A DNA stretch of 64,000 nt from Pseudisothecium myosuroides (lineage: Eukaryota > Streptophyta > Bryopsida > Hypnales > Lembophyllaceae): assembly GCA_951799445.1 (NCBI GenBank), contig OX637296.1, positions 7,750,001 through 7,814,000 on the forward strand, written 5' to 3'. The first letter of the stretch is position 1. Each line of letters begins with the position of its first letter. Shown here piece by piece: positions 24,729 to 36,642 of this stretch. The translations under genes and the position numbers were made by a program. Under the pieces are notes generated by a model. That model saw nothing but the letters and a program-made list of their open reading frames with translations, was not told the DNA's origin and did not search any database.

Positions 24729-25745
24729 TCAATTTTGTTCTTGAAGTTTGCTACAAAACTTCAACACATCAACAATTCTTTTTAGCATGCTCTCATAAAG
24801 CGCCATGCAATCTTCTTCATTGAAATTGGAATATACAAAATATACATGCTCCCACAATTCTTGAATTCCTTTTTGAGGTGTTGTAAATTTGTTCAAGTGC
24901 CATTTGAAAAGTGCCCAAAAGTATTTAAAAGGATTCAAATCTAGAGATTGTACAAACTATTGAAAGAGTTGAAATGGTTGTGATGCCAACTATTCTTGCA
25001 CAATCTTGTTTGAATGCATGGGATGATTATTTGTTGAAAGACCAACAAAATTGGATCCAAATTGTAATTTTGTATAGTAGACCACAAGAAATTTTCTAAA
25101 ATAAATTTGTACATATATGCCTATCCATCCTATCTTCAATTCTGTATTATGATCCCCATCCAAAAGTTGTCATAAGTACATCCCCAAATCATCATTGATC
25201 CACCACTCTACTTCACAATTTAATGGACATGTTGTAGTCCAAAACATTCTCCATCTCCAATCCATGACCATGACCTATCATCTGAGTTGAACCTATTTAT
25301 CTTTGTCTCATCGCTGAAAATCACATGTTTCTAATCATCAATTGTCTAATTTTCATACTTTTGAACAAATCTCAAGGCTTGCAAGAACATATTTATGACT
25401 CAAATGTGGCTTTTTTGGTTGCACTTGTGCACCCAAATCATCATCTCAAAGCACACCTCACAATGATGTTAGACAATATTCACCTCTTTCAAAACATAGT
25501 TGTTTTGTTGTCTCAGATGCAGTTCCAAACCAACCTTCACTAACAAGAGTGACAAAACTCTTCTTCTTCCAATCTATAAGAAGCTTTGGATGCCTTCTTC
25601 TTTGTCTCTCAATCTTACTCCATACATCTTTCCTAAGCCTGTGCTACAGAAGATTGGTTCATACCCAGAGAAGCAACAACTTTTTGTATAAACACACCAC
25701 TCTGAAGCTACACCAAAGTTTGGTGCTTTTGATCCTACAAAAACA
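24729..25745 (-). pseudogene. Decayed Tc1/mariner transposase
   Basis: Fragments in several minus-strand frames follow the order of a Tc1-like transposase. An N-terminal helix-turn-helix-like piece (SLGMNQSSVAQ) lies near 25640. VTLVSEGWFGTAS is near 25530 and QPKKPHLSHK near 25420. The first catalytic block HVIFSDETKINRF is near 25310, GSMMIWGC near 25180, a degenerate NNHPMHSNKIVQE block near 25020, and DLNPFKYFWALF to KRIVDVLKF at 24938-24729. The second catalytic Asp reads Asn and the final DDE glutamate (NPIE) reads Lys; frameshifts and stops abound. Element ends are lost: A1 abuts one side (24672) and E1 the other (25759). Transposases of this type insert at TA. Confidence 0.82.
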
Positions 25746-25762
25746 GAAGCATCCAGCCTTAA

Positions 25763-25982
25763 CCCTTAAATGACGGGCTCATAGTCGTGGAAATCATCTG
25801 TTTTGTCACCATGTGGATTGTTGGATTAAAATAATGCAAAAATACTCATTGGAAGTCAAACTACTGTAGATGATCTTCCCTTTCCCCACAAAATTTGGAG
25901 GATGAATAGTCGCACTTCTATCCTACACAGGAGATTCTCTTGTCATTCATCGGCCTCAAAACGTCTGCCGCATCGTTAAGGG
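25763..25982 (+). mobile_element. Family E TTAA MITE, copy E1 (220 bp)
   Basis: TTAA at 25759-25762 and 25983-25986 flanks CCCTTAAATGACGGGC and a right end CATCGTTAAGGG. It aligns along its length with 46550-46771 and, inverted, with the two split copies at 26477-28560 and 44576-46545. Non-coding. Confidence 0.85.
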
Positions 25983-26129
25983 TTAAATAGAGAGAAGAGG
26001 CACATAGATAAGAAGAAAACTAATAGAGGCCGTATCAAAAGGGAGATCCAAACTGAGATTGAAGCGGAGCAAAGCTAAAGCTTGGCAAATTGGGGGCAGA
26101 AGGTGGCGAATAGTATTGAACAAGATTAT

Positions 26130-26300
26130 ATTTGACCGTTTGTAACTTTTGCATACAGTATTCAAATGTCGCATTCTTTGATGTGTTGGAACCTCCTTTT
26201 ACTTATCAACAAGAAAATATGAAATTTTGATTAGTCTAATATAGAAATTAAGTATAATAGCTAAGGAAAAAATATGAGAATTTGACTAGTCTAATAATAG
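26130..26300 (+). repeat. Family G element, copy 3 (partial)
   Basis: It carries the 'TTGTAACTTTTGCATACAGT', 'CAAATGTCGCATTCTTTGAT', 'TTGGAACCTCC' and 'CAACAAGAAAATATG' blocks of family G, followed by a local duplication of the 'ATGARAATTTGACTAGTCTAAT' block. Left and right ends are missing or worn. Confidence 0.55.
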
Positions 26301-26632
26301 TAATTGTGCATTAGTAAAAAAGTGTTGCTTTTAGATGTCTTTACCTTTGTCATCGATCTTGTATTCGGTGAGCTCTGTACCTCCATATATGTGGGAAACT
26401 TGACATTGCCAGAATCTATGAAAAATGGTAAAATTCAAATTGCAACGACACTTTGGTAAAACTCTTTTACAATTAACTATGTAACGTTCTTGTGGACACT
26501 AAGTGCCCAATGGATGACAAAGAATTCTTCTTTATAAGACAGATGTGTAGATATTCATCTTTGGAATTTTGTTCAAAACGGGAATCTCGGACAATAGTTT
26601 GACCTCCCATGAATGCTTTTATTTATTTTTAA

Positions 26633-28493
26633 CCCCTAAAGTTCTATGACTATGTTTTCACCGAAAACATTAACCCCTAAAGGACCAAGGCCTTTTTTCT
26701 GCCAAAAAACACTGAAAACTGCCATTTCTATAGCAAAGAATATAAAAAATTGAAAATTGTTTTTTTTTCACATCCAACCGTAGGATCTTACAGCTAACTA
26801 GTATAAGAATGTATGGAATTTTTTTTAGAATTTTTGACCGCACAGATTGCAAGATATTTGCATTTAAAGTGAAAAAAACAAGTTTTTCAGCACATTGCGG
26901 GACTAGATTTTTTGACTTTAAACATTTTTAACTTAAAATTTTTGCACTACAGAGTTTTGAGCTTTTATTTTTTATAGTGGAGAATTGAGTTGAGAGTCTA
27001 GAAAAAAAATAATATTAAAAAAAAACTTAATTATCATTCTTAACAAAATTGTTAAGTAGATGTAGGTACAAGATAGAAGGAAAATCTAAAACATTCATAT
27101 ATTTTAGATGGAATTAAAATGCACTAATCCCAATGGTGAGATTGTTCTAACAAGTAAATCAGACCATCCAAAAAAAAAAATTTGAAAAATTTGAAAAATT
27201 GCATTCAGAAATGAATCCAAAAGTTATTTTTTTCAAGAAGATGCTTTAACTGCCCGAAAAACAAGAATGTCCATAACTTTCTCATAACATATCCAAATGA
27301 AATGAATCAAAGCTTTCCGGAAAGCCAAAAATATAATCTATGAGAAAAAAAATATTAAAAAAAAAATTCAAATTTTTGTCCCTTTTTTTTTTGCTGCCCG
27401 AGCTGCCCCCCATAGCCTGTTTTGAGCTTATATGGCCATAACTTTTTTTCCCGGGCACCGATTGTGAAAAAAGTTATATTCCCTTGAAGCTAATCAGTTT
27501 TTCTACCTCCAAAAAAAGTTTCAAAAAATCAGAAGAAAATTTCAGCCCGTAGGTACCTGCCCGAAAATGCATTTGTCCCCCGTAGGGACAATGGTCCTTT
27601 AGGGGTTAAAAAACTGCCATTTTTAGTACAAGTACCAAATTTTTGAAAAAAAACTTTTTTGACACATGTAACCGTAGGATCTTATAGTAAACTAGTTTTA
27701 GAAGATGTGGAAAAATTCAGAATTTTCCACCATGCGCCGGATTGGAAGATATTAGCATTTGAATTGGCAAAAATCCTTTTTTTGTTCCTGCAAAAAGCAA
27801 GGCAGCTACACTTCACAAGGTCACATTTGTATGAAAAAATGTCCAAAATGGTGGTACTTCTTTGAATTATTTTTCCTATACAAGTTGGCTACATGCTCAA
27901 AAAATTTCAAATCATTTGGAATTGTACAACATATAGGAAAAAAATAGTAAGTAGAGAGAAGTAGAGAATGATCCAAAATACTAAAATGTTAAGAATTTAA
28001 ATATGGAATTGAAAAATGTCAATCCCAATGGTTGGATTTGTTGTAATAAACAACCTAAATCCTATGATTTTTTTTTTTCAAAAAATATTAAAAATTGAGT
28101 TAAATAAACAACTTCAAAGTTTATTTTAGAGTAGAGAATCCGTAACCGCCCGCAAACTAAAAAACCTCATAACTTTTTATTCATTGGTCGAAATGGAATG
28201 ATTTAAAGCTTTCCACGTATATATAACTCTAGAAAACCAATTTCAAATTTTTATTTTTGAAAAAAATGATTTTTTCAGATCTGCCCGGACTACCTACCCG
28301 GTGAAATAAGTAACGTATTAGGCTATAACTTTGGACTCCTATTTCGAAATGTCATGAAATTTAGTGCACATGAAAGATATTCCTTGTCCCCACCTTCTAT
28401 TAAAATTTCAGCTTAAAATATGAAAATCTCTAGTCACACGTACCTACCCAAAATCGCTATGTTGCTAAAAATAGCAGGCTGGTCCTTTAGGGG
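26633..28493 (+). mobile_element. Family B TTAA element B1, split by A2
   Basis: TTAA at 26629-26632 and 28494-28497. The left end CCCCTAAAGTTCTATGAC and right end GCTGGTCCTTTAGGGG match B2 (38926-39852). A2 is inserted at 26670. Removing A2 and one TTAA leaves 925 bp, against 927 bp for B2, and the flanking sequence CACCRAAAA...AACTGCC is restored to the exact B2 spacing. Non-coding. Confidence 0.87.
26674..27605 (+). mobile_element. Family A TTAA element A2 (932 bp)
   Basis: A near-complete reference copy: TTAA at 26670-26673 and 27606-27609, left end CCCCTAAAGGACCAAGG, right end CAATGGTCCTTTAGGGG, giving a 14-bp terminal inversion CCCCTAAAGGACCA. A subterminal GTCCC...GGGAC hairpin lies inside the right end. 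Non-coding. Confidence 0.9.
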
Positions 28494-28843
28494 TTAAGTA
28501 GATGATTCATATTGCATCCAAAAGGATGAGTTCTGTGGTGACCATCTCGTCTTTATAGGGTTAAATAGCCTTAAAAGGTCTCCTAAGCACCGTTTGTATA
28601 TACATAGTCCTTGAACAAAGCATGTTGCAATGCAACAAGCACGGTCATGTAGTTAAGGTTTAATTTAGAAGATGTTCGGATGTCACTAGAGTTTATCAAG
28701 AATGAATGAATGAAAAATGTGTGGATGAAAACATGAAGGATGAAATTGTAACATGGTTTGCATTTAATATAAGAGAGACCACAACCTTGTTAAATTTACA
28801 TCGTATTTTGAAGTACAACTTGGTATCCATGTGCACTATATAC

Positions 28844-29015
28844 GGTAAATGAGCCCATTGTGGGCCAAATGGGAGCAAGTTCATTTCAGGCAAAATTATA
28901 TTAGAAGTGTACATTTCAGAAGTAGAATATGCAAGTGTGATGTTTACTATTATGGAATACAATTTTATCCACAATGGGCTCACTCCAATTTGTTTTTGCA
29001 ATAGGCTCATTTACC
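28844..29015. mobile_element. 172-bp MITE with 17-bp inverted ends
   Basis: GGTAAATGAGCCCATTG at the left is matched in inverse by CAATAGGCTCATTTACC at the right with one mismatch. Further inverted CCCATTGTGG blocks lie inside. Non-coding; superfamily not assigned. Confidence 0.6.
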
Positions 29016-31787
29016 TTCAAATGGTTATGTGTGAATGTGATGTTTACAAATCTAATGTGAAGTTATGAGGTGAAACACGTTTTGCTTAGGCAACTATACA
29101 AACTTTTTTTTAAAGCTAATTATTTGAGGTAATGGTCGTGGAACTTTCGGGATTAAATTTTTTTGGATAGACATTGCTATCCATTAGATGAGATTCACCT
29201 ACTAAACAAGGCCATGAGTTTCCCGGAGTTCCCGGATTGTGGGAACTCTGCTGCACCAACAGTTTGACGTAGCACAACGACTATCACGTCAAATAATATA
29301 TATATATATATATTTTTTTTTATTTTTTTTAAATTTTTAAATTTATATTCAAATATTCATTTTTTTTAAAATATTTTAAAATATTTTGACTGCTGCACTG
29401 TTCATTACAGCCAGAGGAACAGGGTTGAAATGGCCCTCCAATGCCCCAAAAAAACATCTAATGTGGAGCCCAGCGTGCTTCATGACTACTAAGTTATGGC
29501 ACCTGTGGTGGCCACCTTGAGTTCGCTTGCTGCTCACTACAGACTGTGGAAATTATGTTAATCTCTCATGACGTAGCTGATTCCATTTGCTTTCACTGAA
29601 AACAAGATGGTAAATAATCAGCCGGTTTCGAAGCCCCTCATAATATGAAAATGATATGTACCTAAACCGAGGGCAGGTGATGCTCTCTCCCTCCCCTGCA
29701 GGAGTGCAGGTACGCTGCCTCTGCCCAGGCCAAACGTCCCAATCATTCCGGTGAAGTGTGCCAGCGAGAGAGAGTCCACTCAAAAAGATTCTGGGTGGGA
29801 AGCCTGCCAATTCAATCAAGTGACTACTACCCCAACCTACACAGTCAGGAGGAGCCCTCAGAAAATGCACACATGAAACCTGGTCTAACAACATTATTTC
29901 TACCATGGTCAGATTTTCAGTTGTTAAAATATTATGGTATTATTTAATTCCATTCCAGAGTGCCGAAATTGAGACATTGATTCATCAGGTGCACACATCT
30001 CTAAAAATTACGACTCCTGCATTCCTGAGGTTCCAAACCAAACATGCATCTAGAAAAAGTGTTGTTTTGATCCCTAAGGTTGGACCACCCAGGGCTGGGT
30101 TTTTTGGCGAAATTTCGTCAGATTCCAACTCTCTTTGACACATTTCTGCCACTAGAGTATGCAACCCATTCTCGATCACCTCCCTATTTTGACGACATAG
30201 GCTATTGCATTTTTGTTCAGGTGACCCTGCGTAATTGTCCAGTTGTGATGTATTACGAGCCGTTGATTTCCAGTCGATTTCTTCACTAGTCTATGGTTGG
30301 AATTAGATATACCTATATAACAAGAATAGGGTTCACAGAATCTTGACCAAAAAAATTCACAATAATTTTGTTCTTAAGCTAAAAAATGAAAAAAAAATTC
30401 AAAAGCGTCTAAAATCTATTTCTCCACACGGGGAAAAATCTCCCCCGCCAAACCTAGCCGGCAGCTATACTGAAAACCTTAAGTGGTTGGAAATAGGTCA
30501 TAAGCTGCTATGCCTAGCTCCCTCCAAATATTCACCAACAAATAGAGGGCATGCAAGTGCTACACTATTCATCTACAGTGTGGAAAAAAAACCCTGGACC
30601 ACCCATAGTTGATCACTTAAGAATATGGGGATTGCATATTTTTTAATGATTTTATTTCCAAAATTGAAATTACTATGATTTTTGGGAGCCAAAAAGTTGT
30701 ATGAACTAATAGCCAATGTTTAGGCTCTTCCAATTTTGATTAGTCAAGAGACTACTTTCCTACTTACTACTTCCTACACACTTTGGGACATGTGTCATAA
30801 CCTTATTAGTTCCAATCTTAAAAAGGAGAAAAAATAAAACATTCCAAGCTTTAATTGGGAAATTGTTCTAGTATTGGTTGGAAACAAGTGCATCCTATAG
30901 GTTGGATATGGCACTTGGGTTGGGAATGGGTGGTTTGACATAAGTAGTGGTTGAAAACATTTGTCGAGATTGTGTATAATGTGCAATAGGCCATATGCAG
31001 ATGTATTTGAAGATGCAAGAAAGTTCCAATAATTTGAATTTTTGTAAACTTAAAAAATACCAATAAAAATGCAAAAAAATACATTTGGGGGGGGACTTTG
31101 TTGTGCAATTTTCATAAAATATTGTACTCATGAAACAAACAATTTTTTACAATTCCACACGTACTAGCACTATGTCACGGCTTAGAATGTGGAAAGTAGG
31201 TGCAAATCACATGCAATTTTTTTTGTTAAATAGATATGTTAGTTGTAAGAATGAGCTTGCGTTTGCTTTGGCAATAAACACTATGTGAGTATGTTGTAAA
31301 TTTTTTATACAATATTTGGTTTGAAACACTATTAATACACTTGGTTTATATAAGGACAATGAAAAGTGTGCACAAGCCTGTGTTGATTGCATTTGGAAAT
31401 AGTGACCTCATGGCACTTGGAAGTTCATTCCTTTTTACTTGTACTTCATTCTTTGAAGAATGATATTTATTCTTTGTAGGACATGAAGACAGTGAGCGGA
31501 TTTAGAGATGGAAGTGGTTAGCAAGAAAAAAAATGTACAATGCTAATTACATGCCATGATTTTTTTTCCAAAAACTTGGACAATTTGCATCAATCCGTAG
31601 CGCAACTATTCTTAGATCATTTTGATATCCAATACAATTGTTTTTCTTGTCTAATATGAATTTCCCCACATTTTGAGGATTCTATTGGTTCTCCATTTTT
31701 TTAGGGTTAATGAACAAAAGTCTCAATAGTATGTCTAGAAGTAATAAATAACATTAAAAAATTATATAATGGAAGTGCCCCTAACTA
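29016..31787. other. Intergenic DNA, no gene seen
   Basis: It contains a short (TA)n tract with T-rich flank at about 29298-29345. Short frames at 29553-29906 and 29905-30289 show no recognisable domain or paired splice signals. Nothing here aligned with the repeat families defined in the window. Confidence 0.5.
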
Positions 31788-32476
31788 CAACCCTTATTCA
31801 AAAGGGACACCTATTGATTCTTGTCTAAACGATCAGAGTCTTGGAATGGATCTTTTAGGATTTTGGATGGATGAATTCAATTTTTACTAAAAAAATTTGA
31901 AACCTCTTTTGAAGATAAAGAGATGAGATAAATTTATGGTAATATAATTTGTTTTTCAATTGGTGCTCGGGAGCAAAATTCATGTTCTCCTAAGCACAAA
32001 ATACTTGAGAGTTGAAAACAGGCAACAAAACCAAACAAACAAAAACTCAAAATTTTCCTTTTTTTTATCATATGAATGGATTTAAATTATTCCATTTGGA
32101 TTAGTGATATGAAAGTTGCAAAGAGACTTGTTTTGTAGGCAATCAATGCATCTATTTGAAAAAATGACATATATGGTTCATTTTAAACCCAATTCTAACA
32201 ATTTAAGAAAAAAAAAGTCCACAAGGTATAGATTACTTGCAACAATAATCTCACAACTAGTATTGACAATTTTCAATTCCATTTTAGAGATACTAATGAT
32301 TTTTTTTTCATCTATTATGTTTCTATTTCTACATAACAATTTCAAAATGAATGAAAATCAATTTTTTTTCTTAATTTTCTTACACTAGATTTCTAATTCA
32401 ATTATCCACCATAAATATCTAAACCTCAAAAATATTTAGTATACAAAATTTAAGTAAAAGGAATTCAAAGTCTTAA

Positions 32477-33970
32477 CCCCTAAAAGACCAAGCGTTCAAA
32501 TTTTGAACAATGAATGAACGCAAACACATCCCAAGCACTCAAAAATGTGTTCTTTCATCCATTAATTTTTTTGAAGATTCTTGTAAGTATTTCTTTAACA
32601 TTTGTATAGCATAAACTTTAAAGAATTTGCTTTGCAAATATTCTATTATTCAGTAGGTATTGGTAGGTCTAGCCTCAAAAATACCTCATAACTTTTTTAG
32701 TTCAAGAAATGACTCTTCAAAAATGACTTGAATAAAAAATATAATAAAAATCTTCAAAAATCATTATGATTAGAATTTAAAATTTTGAACTTAAAAGAAA
32801 AAAATTCTTGTGAAAATAAAAAAAAATCAATCTACAAGCAATTGAAAAGGAATTTTCAAATTTTGGCTTCAAATTTTACTGAAAAATGTTAATTTGTGTA
32901 CAAGTTGATTTAATCATATTGATATGATCTATTTATCATATTTTACAACTATTGTTTGAAAGTCATCATTAACCCCTAAAATACCAAAGTCCCCTTGGGG
33001 GACACTTGAGATTTCGGGCAGGCCCGTGTGGCCTCAAATTTTGACCTGATTTTTGAAAACTTTTTTTGAAGATAGGGAATTACATTAGCTTTCTAAAAAT
33101 AATTTTTTTTCCAATCGGTGCTCGGGAGCAAAAGTTATGCCATCATAAAGCAAAAATGCAATTTGTTGGGCAGAAAAAATAATAATAATAATAATTTTTA
33201 ATCTTTTAATTTTTTTTTTCTCGAAGATCATGTTTTTGTCGACATTTGAAGCTTTGATTCATTTTATTTGGACTAATAATGAGAAAGTTATGGACAATCA
33301 TGTTTTTTGGGCAATTTAAGCATCTTCTTCAAAAAACAACTTATAGAATTCGTTTTTGAATGCAATTTTCAAATTTTTTCAATATTTTTTTTGATGAGGT
33401 CAAGTTTGTTTGCAAGAACAATCCCACCGTTGGAATTATGGTGTTTTAATTCCATCTAAGAGCTATTAACAATTTAGTGTTTCGATCAATTTTGGTCCTA
33501 CTTCTACTTAGCAATTTTTTTATATGTAAAAATCAAGTTTTGATATGCTAAAATTTTATTTTCCCGACTCTCAACTCAAATTTTCAACATAAAAAATTTT
33601 AACTTTATGGTGTGTAGTGCAAAAAAAATCCACAAATGGCCGTCAAAGTCCTCTGAAATTGCAGGAAACAATTCAAAAAAAGTTTTTTTTCCACCTTGAA
33701 TGCTAATATCTTCCAATTGGAATGGTCAAATTTCTTGAAATTTTTACCACATGATCTAAGATAAGTGAAGTACAAGATCCTATGGTTAGATTTTTTTTTA
33801 AATGTTCTTTTTGGTTTCTTGAGTGATCGCAGCATAAATGGCAGTTTTCAATGGTTCTAGAGCCAAAAAATGCCTTGGTATTTTAGGAGTTAAATTATTG
33901 TTCTAATTTGCATTTTATGATACATCTTTACAATTTTAGAAATTTGGACTATCCCTTGTTCCTTTAGGGG
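32477..33970 (+). mobile_element. Family C TTAA element, split by A4
   Basis: TTAA at 32473-32476 and 33971-33974 flank CCCCTAAAAGACCAAG and CTTGTTCCTTTAGGGG, an imperfect 16-bp terminal inversion. The interior differs from A and B. Without A4 and one TTAA it is 573 bp. Non-coding. Confidence 0.75.
32973..33889 (-). mobile_element. Family A element A4 (917 bp)
   Basis: TTAA at 32969-32972 and 33890-33893. The ends CCCCTAAAATACCAAAG and CTTGGTATTTTAGGAG are diverged but paired. It includes a 'GGGGGACACTTGAG' subterminal block and family A interior in reverse. It is the innermost of a three-level nest. Non-coding. Confidence 0.82.
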
Positions 33971-34438
33971 TTAAACCTAGTATGATGAGATGCATAAAAA
34001 ACTTGTTCTTTCTACTTTGAACACTTATATCTTACTATCTACTTAGTCAAAGTTTGTAAATTTTTTCCTAGACATTCTTAAACAAATGCAATGAAGGATC
34101 CTATGGTTGTAAATGCAGGAAAGAAAAGTTTTACCGGCATCTTAGTTCTTAGTACTAGAAATGACAACTTTAGAGTTTGTTTTTTGTAAAACGTAGCCAA
34201 AAAAATGATGGGGTTATTCATATAACAACCACATGATACATGCTAAAATGTCTTGGAATCCTCATTCACTTGGCATTGAGACCCATCACAAAGAAACACT
34301 ATCTAATAGCAAGAACCATGTTGAAATCATATTTGAACCTTTTTAGATGTGCATAAAATAAGTTCTTGTAATATCAAGACTAGCAAATTGTTAACTTCTA
34401 CTATTGGATGAAAATTCAATTCAATTAACCCCAAAATG

Positions 34439-35074
34439 ATCTTGAGGACAGAATGTGTCCTTGACCAATTTTTGAAGTTAAATAAAACCTTACCAAATTA
34501 TTATTTTTAGTAGTTTATATTTTTGAAAAATTCTTTTTGAAGTTTAGTTTTAGCTTCAAAAATTTGATTTTGAAAATGTGCAAATGTGATTTTTCTATTC
34601 AAGATTTTGTGCACGGGTGTCCACTGCAATCTTGACTTTTTGTAGTGTTGAGGGCTCTTGGGAATGAGCCTCAAATACACTAGATCTTTGAGAAAAAATC
34701 ACATTAAAAGTTCATTTAAAAAAATTGTAGAGTAGATTTTGAGAAGTCATAAATTGATTGGGGTTATGCATGTTAGGCCCTTTAACCTCATATTTTTTTG
34801 GTAACCAACTTTATAGATTTGACATGTGAAAAGAAGATTGAAAGACTTCAAATCACTTTCACAGTTTTAACACCCTCATGATCAAACATTATAATCTTTC
34901 AATCCATAAGAGATATTGTTGTGTTTTCTTTTCTAATGTGATCTCTAACATGTCTAGTTTGATTTTATATGGTTACAATTCAAAAAGAATTGATACATTT
35001 TATCAAAATATTGTCTTTTTTTCAATTTAGAGCAAATTCCTAGAAGTTCAGGAAATTCCAGGGTCATTTTGGGG
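34439..35074 (+). mobile_element. Family H TTAA element (636 bp)
   Basis: TTAA at 34435-34438 and 35075-35078. The left end CCCCAAAATGATC and right end GGTCATTTTGGGG form a terminal inversion with one mismatch. The interior is unlike A, B, C or E. Only one copy is seen in this window. Non-coding. Confidence 0.75.
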
Positions 35075-35078
35075 TTAA

Positions 35079-36642
35079 GTACTCAAAATGGTGAGTATGT
35101 AGTACGTAGAGGGATGACAACAATGTAGAGTTTGTGGCCATTGGGGATAAAGAATGGGTCTGTTTATAATACTACAGAGGCAAATATTTAATCTTAGGTA
35201 GTTTTTTGGTAAAGTTTATTTTCTTTAAATGTTTGCTTTGGTAATGTATTTGTACTATAAACCCATAGAAGACTCACATATGTTACACTTATAGCCTCCT
35301 ACAACCTTCACTTTTGAAAATTTATAACTAATTCAAATTGTGCCTCAAAAATTTATGCAATCAATCACTTGCATTCCATTTCAAAAGCATTTGCCATTGT
35401 GAAAAAAATTCTTCACCGTCACTTTCTCTTGCACCCCACAGTGCCTCAAGGCTATTTGGAAAATGATAGGTGCAGTTATCTAGCCTCAAAAATCTTCATT
35501 GCAATACATTGTTGCTCAGATTGCTCAGGCGATTCACTAGTAGAAAGCCACACTGATAAAAACATTCCAGATGATGGTCTTTGTGTTTAAAATAACACAG
35601 GTTTGAACACAAAACTGTCATTTGGAATGGTTTTTTCTAATGTGGATTTCTAAGTTACTAGTGATTACTACATAATTGTAACTTGAATTTTCTTTGCATT
35701 TTTGAAAAAACATTGCAAAATCAAATAAATTGGTGGCCAAAATTTGATTCTTGATATGAGGTTTGTCTATTGAAACTAAATGCGGAGACTGTTAGGGATT
35801 TATAGTGAGTCCCATCCATTTGTAGGCTACAATCTTTTTCAGTGGCCATCACGTACACATGGGGGACGATTTGCTATGTACCCGGGTACGCCCCCGTGGA
35901 GGAAACTACCAGCAAACTAAGGCTCGCCATCCCTTTCACTTTTGTCCTCGCATATCCCGTCGCATCCCTGTGATGAATTGAGGTTTATTTGTGCGAGTAT
36001 TTTGGTTCTAGGCTAAATGGCCAACGCAACCTCCCAGTACCAAATGCTCGTAACACACTTGTAGGCTGTACCACTAAGTTAGCACAGCAAGCAGCAGGTG
36101 CCCTTTCCATTGCTCTCAAATTCCTACGGAAGGTATAATAGTTAAAAACAAAACAAAATTAAAATTCAAGGACTACTATTGGAATGGTGGCAATGTAATG
36201 TACAATAAGATGAGTTTGGGGAATCTAAGTGTAAATTATATTTCATCATTGGTGAACTTTTCCTCATTACCCTTGAATTACTACTACATTAAACCCTAAT
36301 GAGTTCTTTGATGTATAGAGGCAAAACAAGCCTCAAAATTTATACTCTTTGGCAAATGAAGGCTAAAATCTTCATCGATTTATATGCTTCTATAAATCCA
36401 ACTGTATGCATAACATTCAGTAGCCTTCAGAGAGGCTGCCTTTACCTCTCTCGAGTCCTCATCCACGAAATTCATCCTCTGATAATTAATGTAAGTTTGG
36501 GTACGGGGATAGTGGCAATACATTATGGTAAGTTCCATTTTTTTTGGTTAATTTTAAGATCCGACATACAAATCAACAAATATTTGTAGAAGATGTCGGC
36601 AAAGAATCCAATAAATAATGCTACACAATTATTTTCCATCAA
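35079..36642. other. Intergenic DNA, no gene seen
   Basis: No feature could be supported. A GTACCCGGGTAC palindrome occurs near 35877. Short frames (35369-35590, 36299-36589) lack recognisable domains. Confidence 0.5.

Larger units (their letters stand above)
26477..28560 (-). mobile_element. Family E copy E2, split by a nested insertion
   Basis: TTAA at 26473-26476 and 28561-28564 bound the outer element. Its left part (26477-26628) and right part (28498-28560) follow E1 read in reverse: TGGATGACAAAGAAT, GGAATTTTGT, 'ATAGTTTGACCTCCCATGA', ATTTATTTTTTAA. The inserted block 26633-28493 with one TTAA removed leaves 219 bp, the family E length. Confidence 0.8.
31788..34213 (-). mobile_element. 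Family A element A3, old, hosting C and A4
   Basis: The ends CCCCTAACTAC and GATGGGG are worn and both TTAA sites are mutated. Interior blocks follow family A in reverse. Element C sits at 32477-33970. Removing C with one TTAA leaves 928 bp, the family length, although the ends were chosen before that sum was made. The wear marks it as one of the oldest copies. Confidence 0.72.

Noticed and set aside
26674..27605. Family A as a Tourist/Harbinger or Stowaway-type MITE
   Set aside because: A 3-bp TWA duplication cannot be symmetric here, a TA duplication would not keep TTAA at nearly all ends, and restored lengths fit a 4-bp TTAA duplication.
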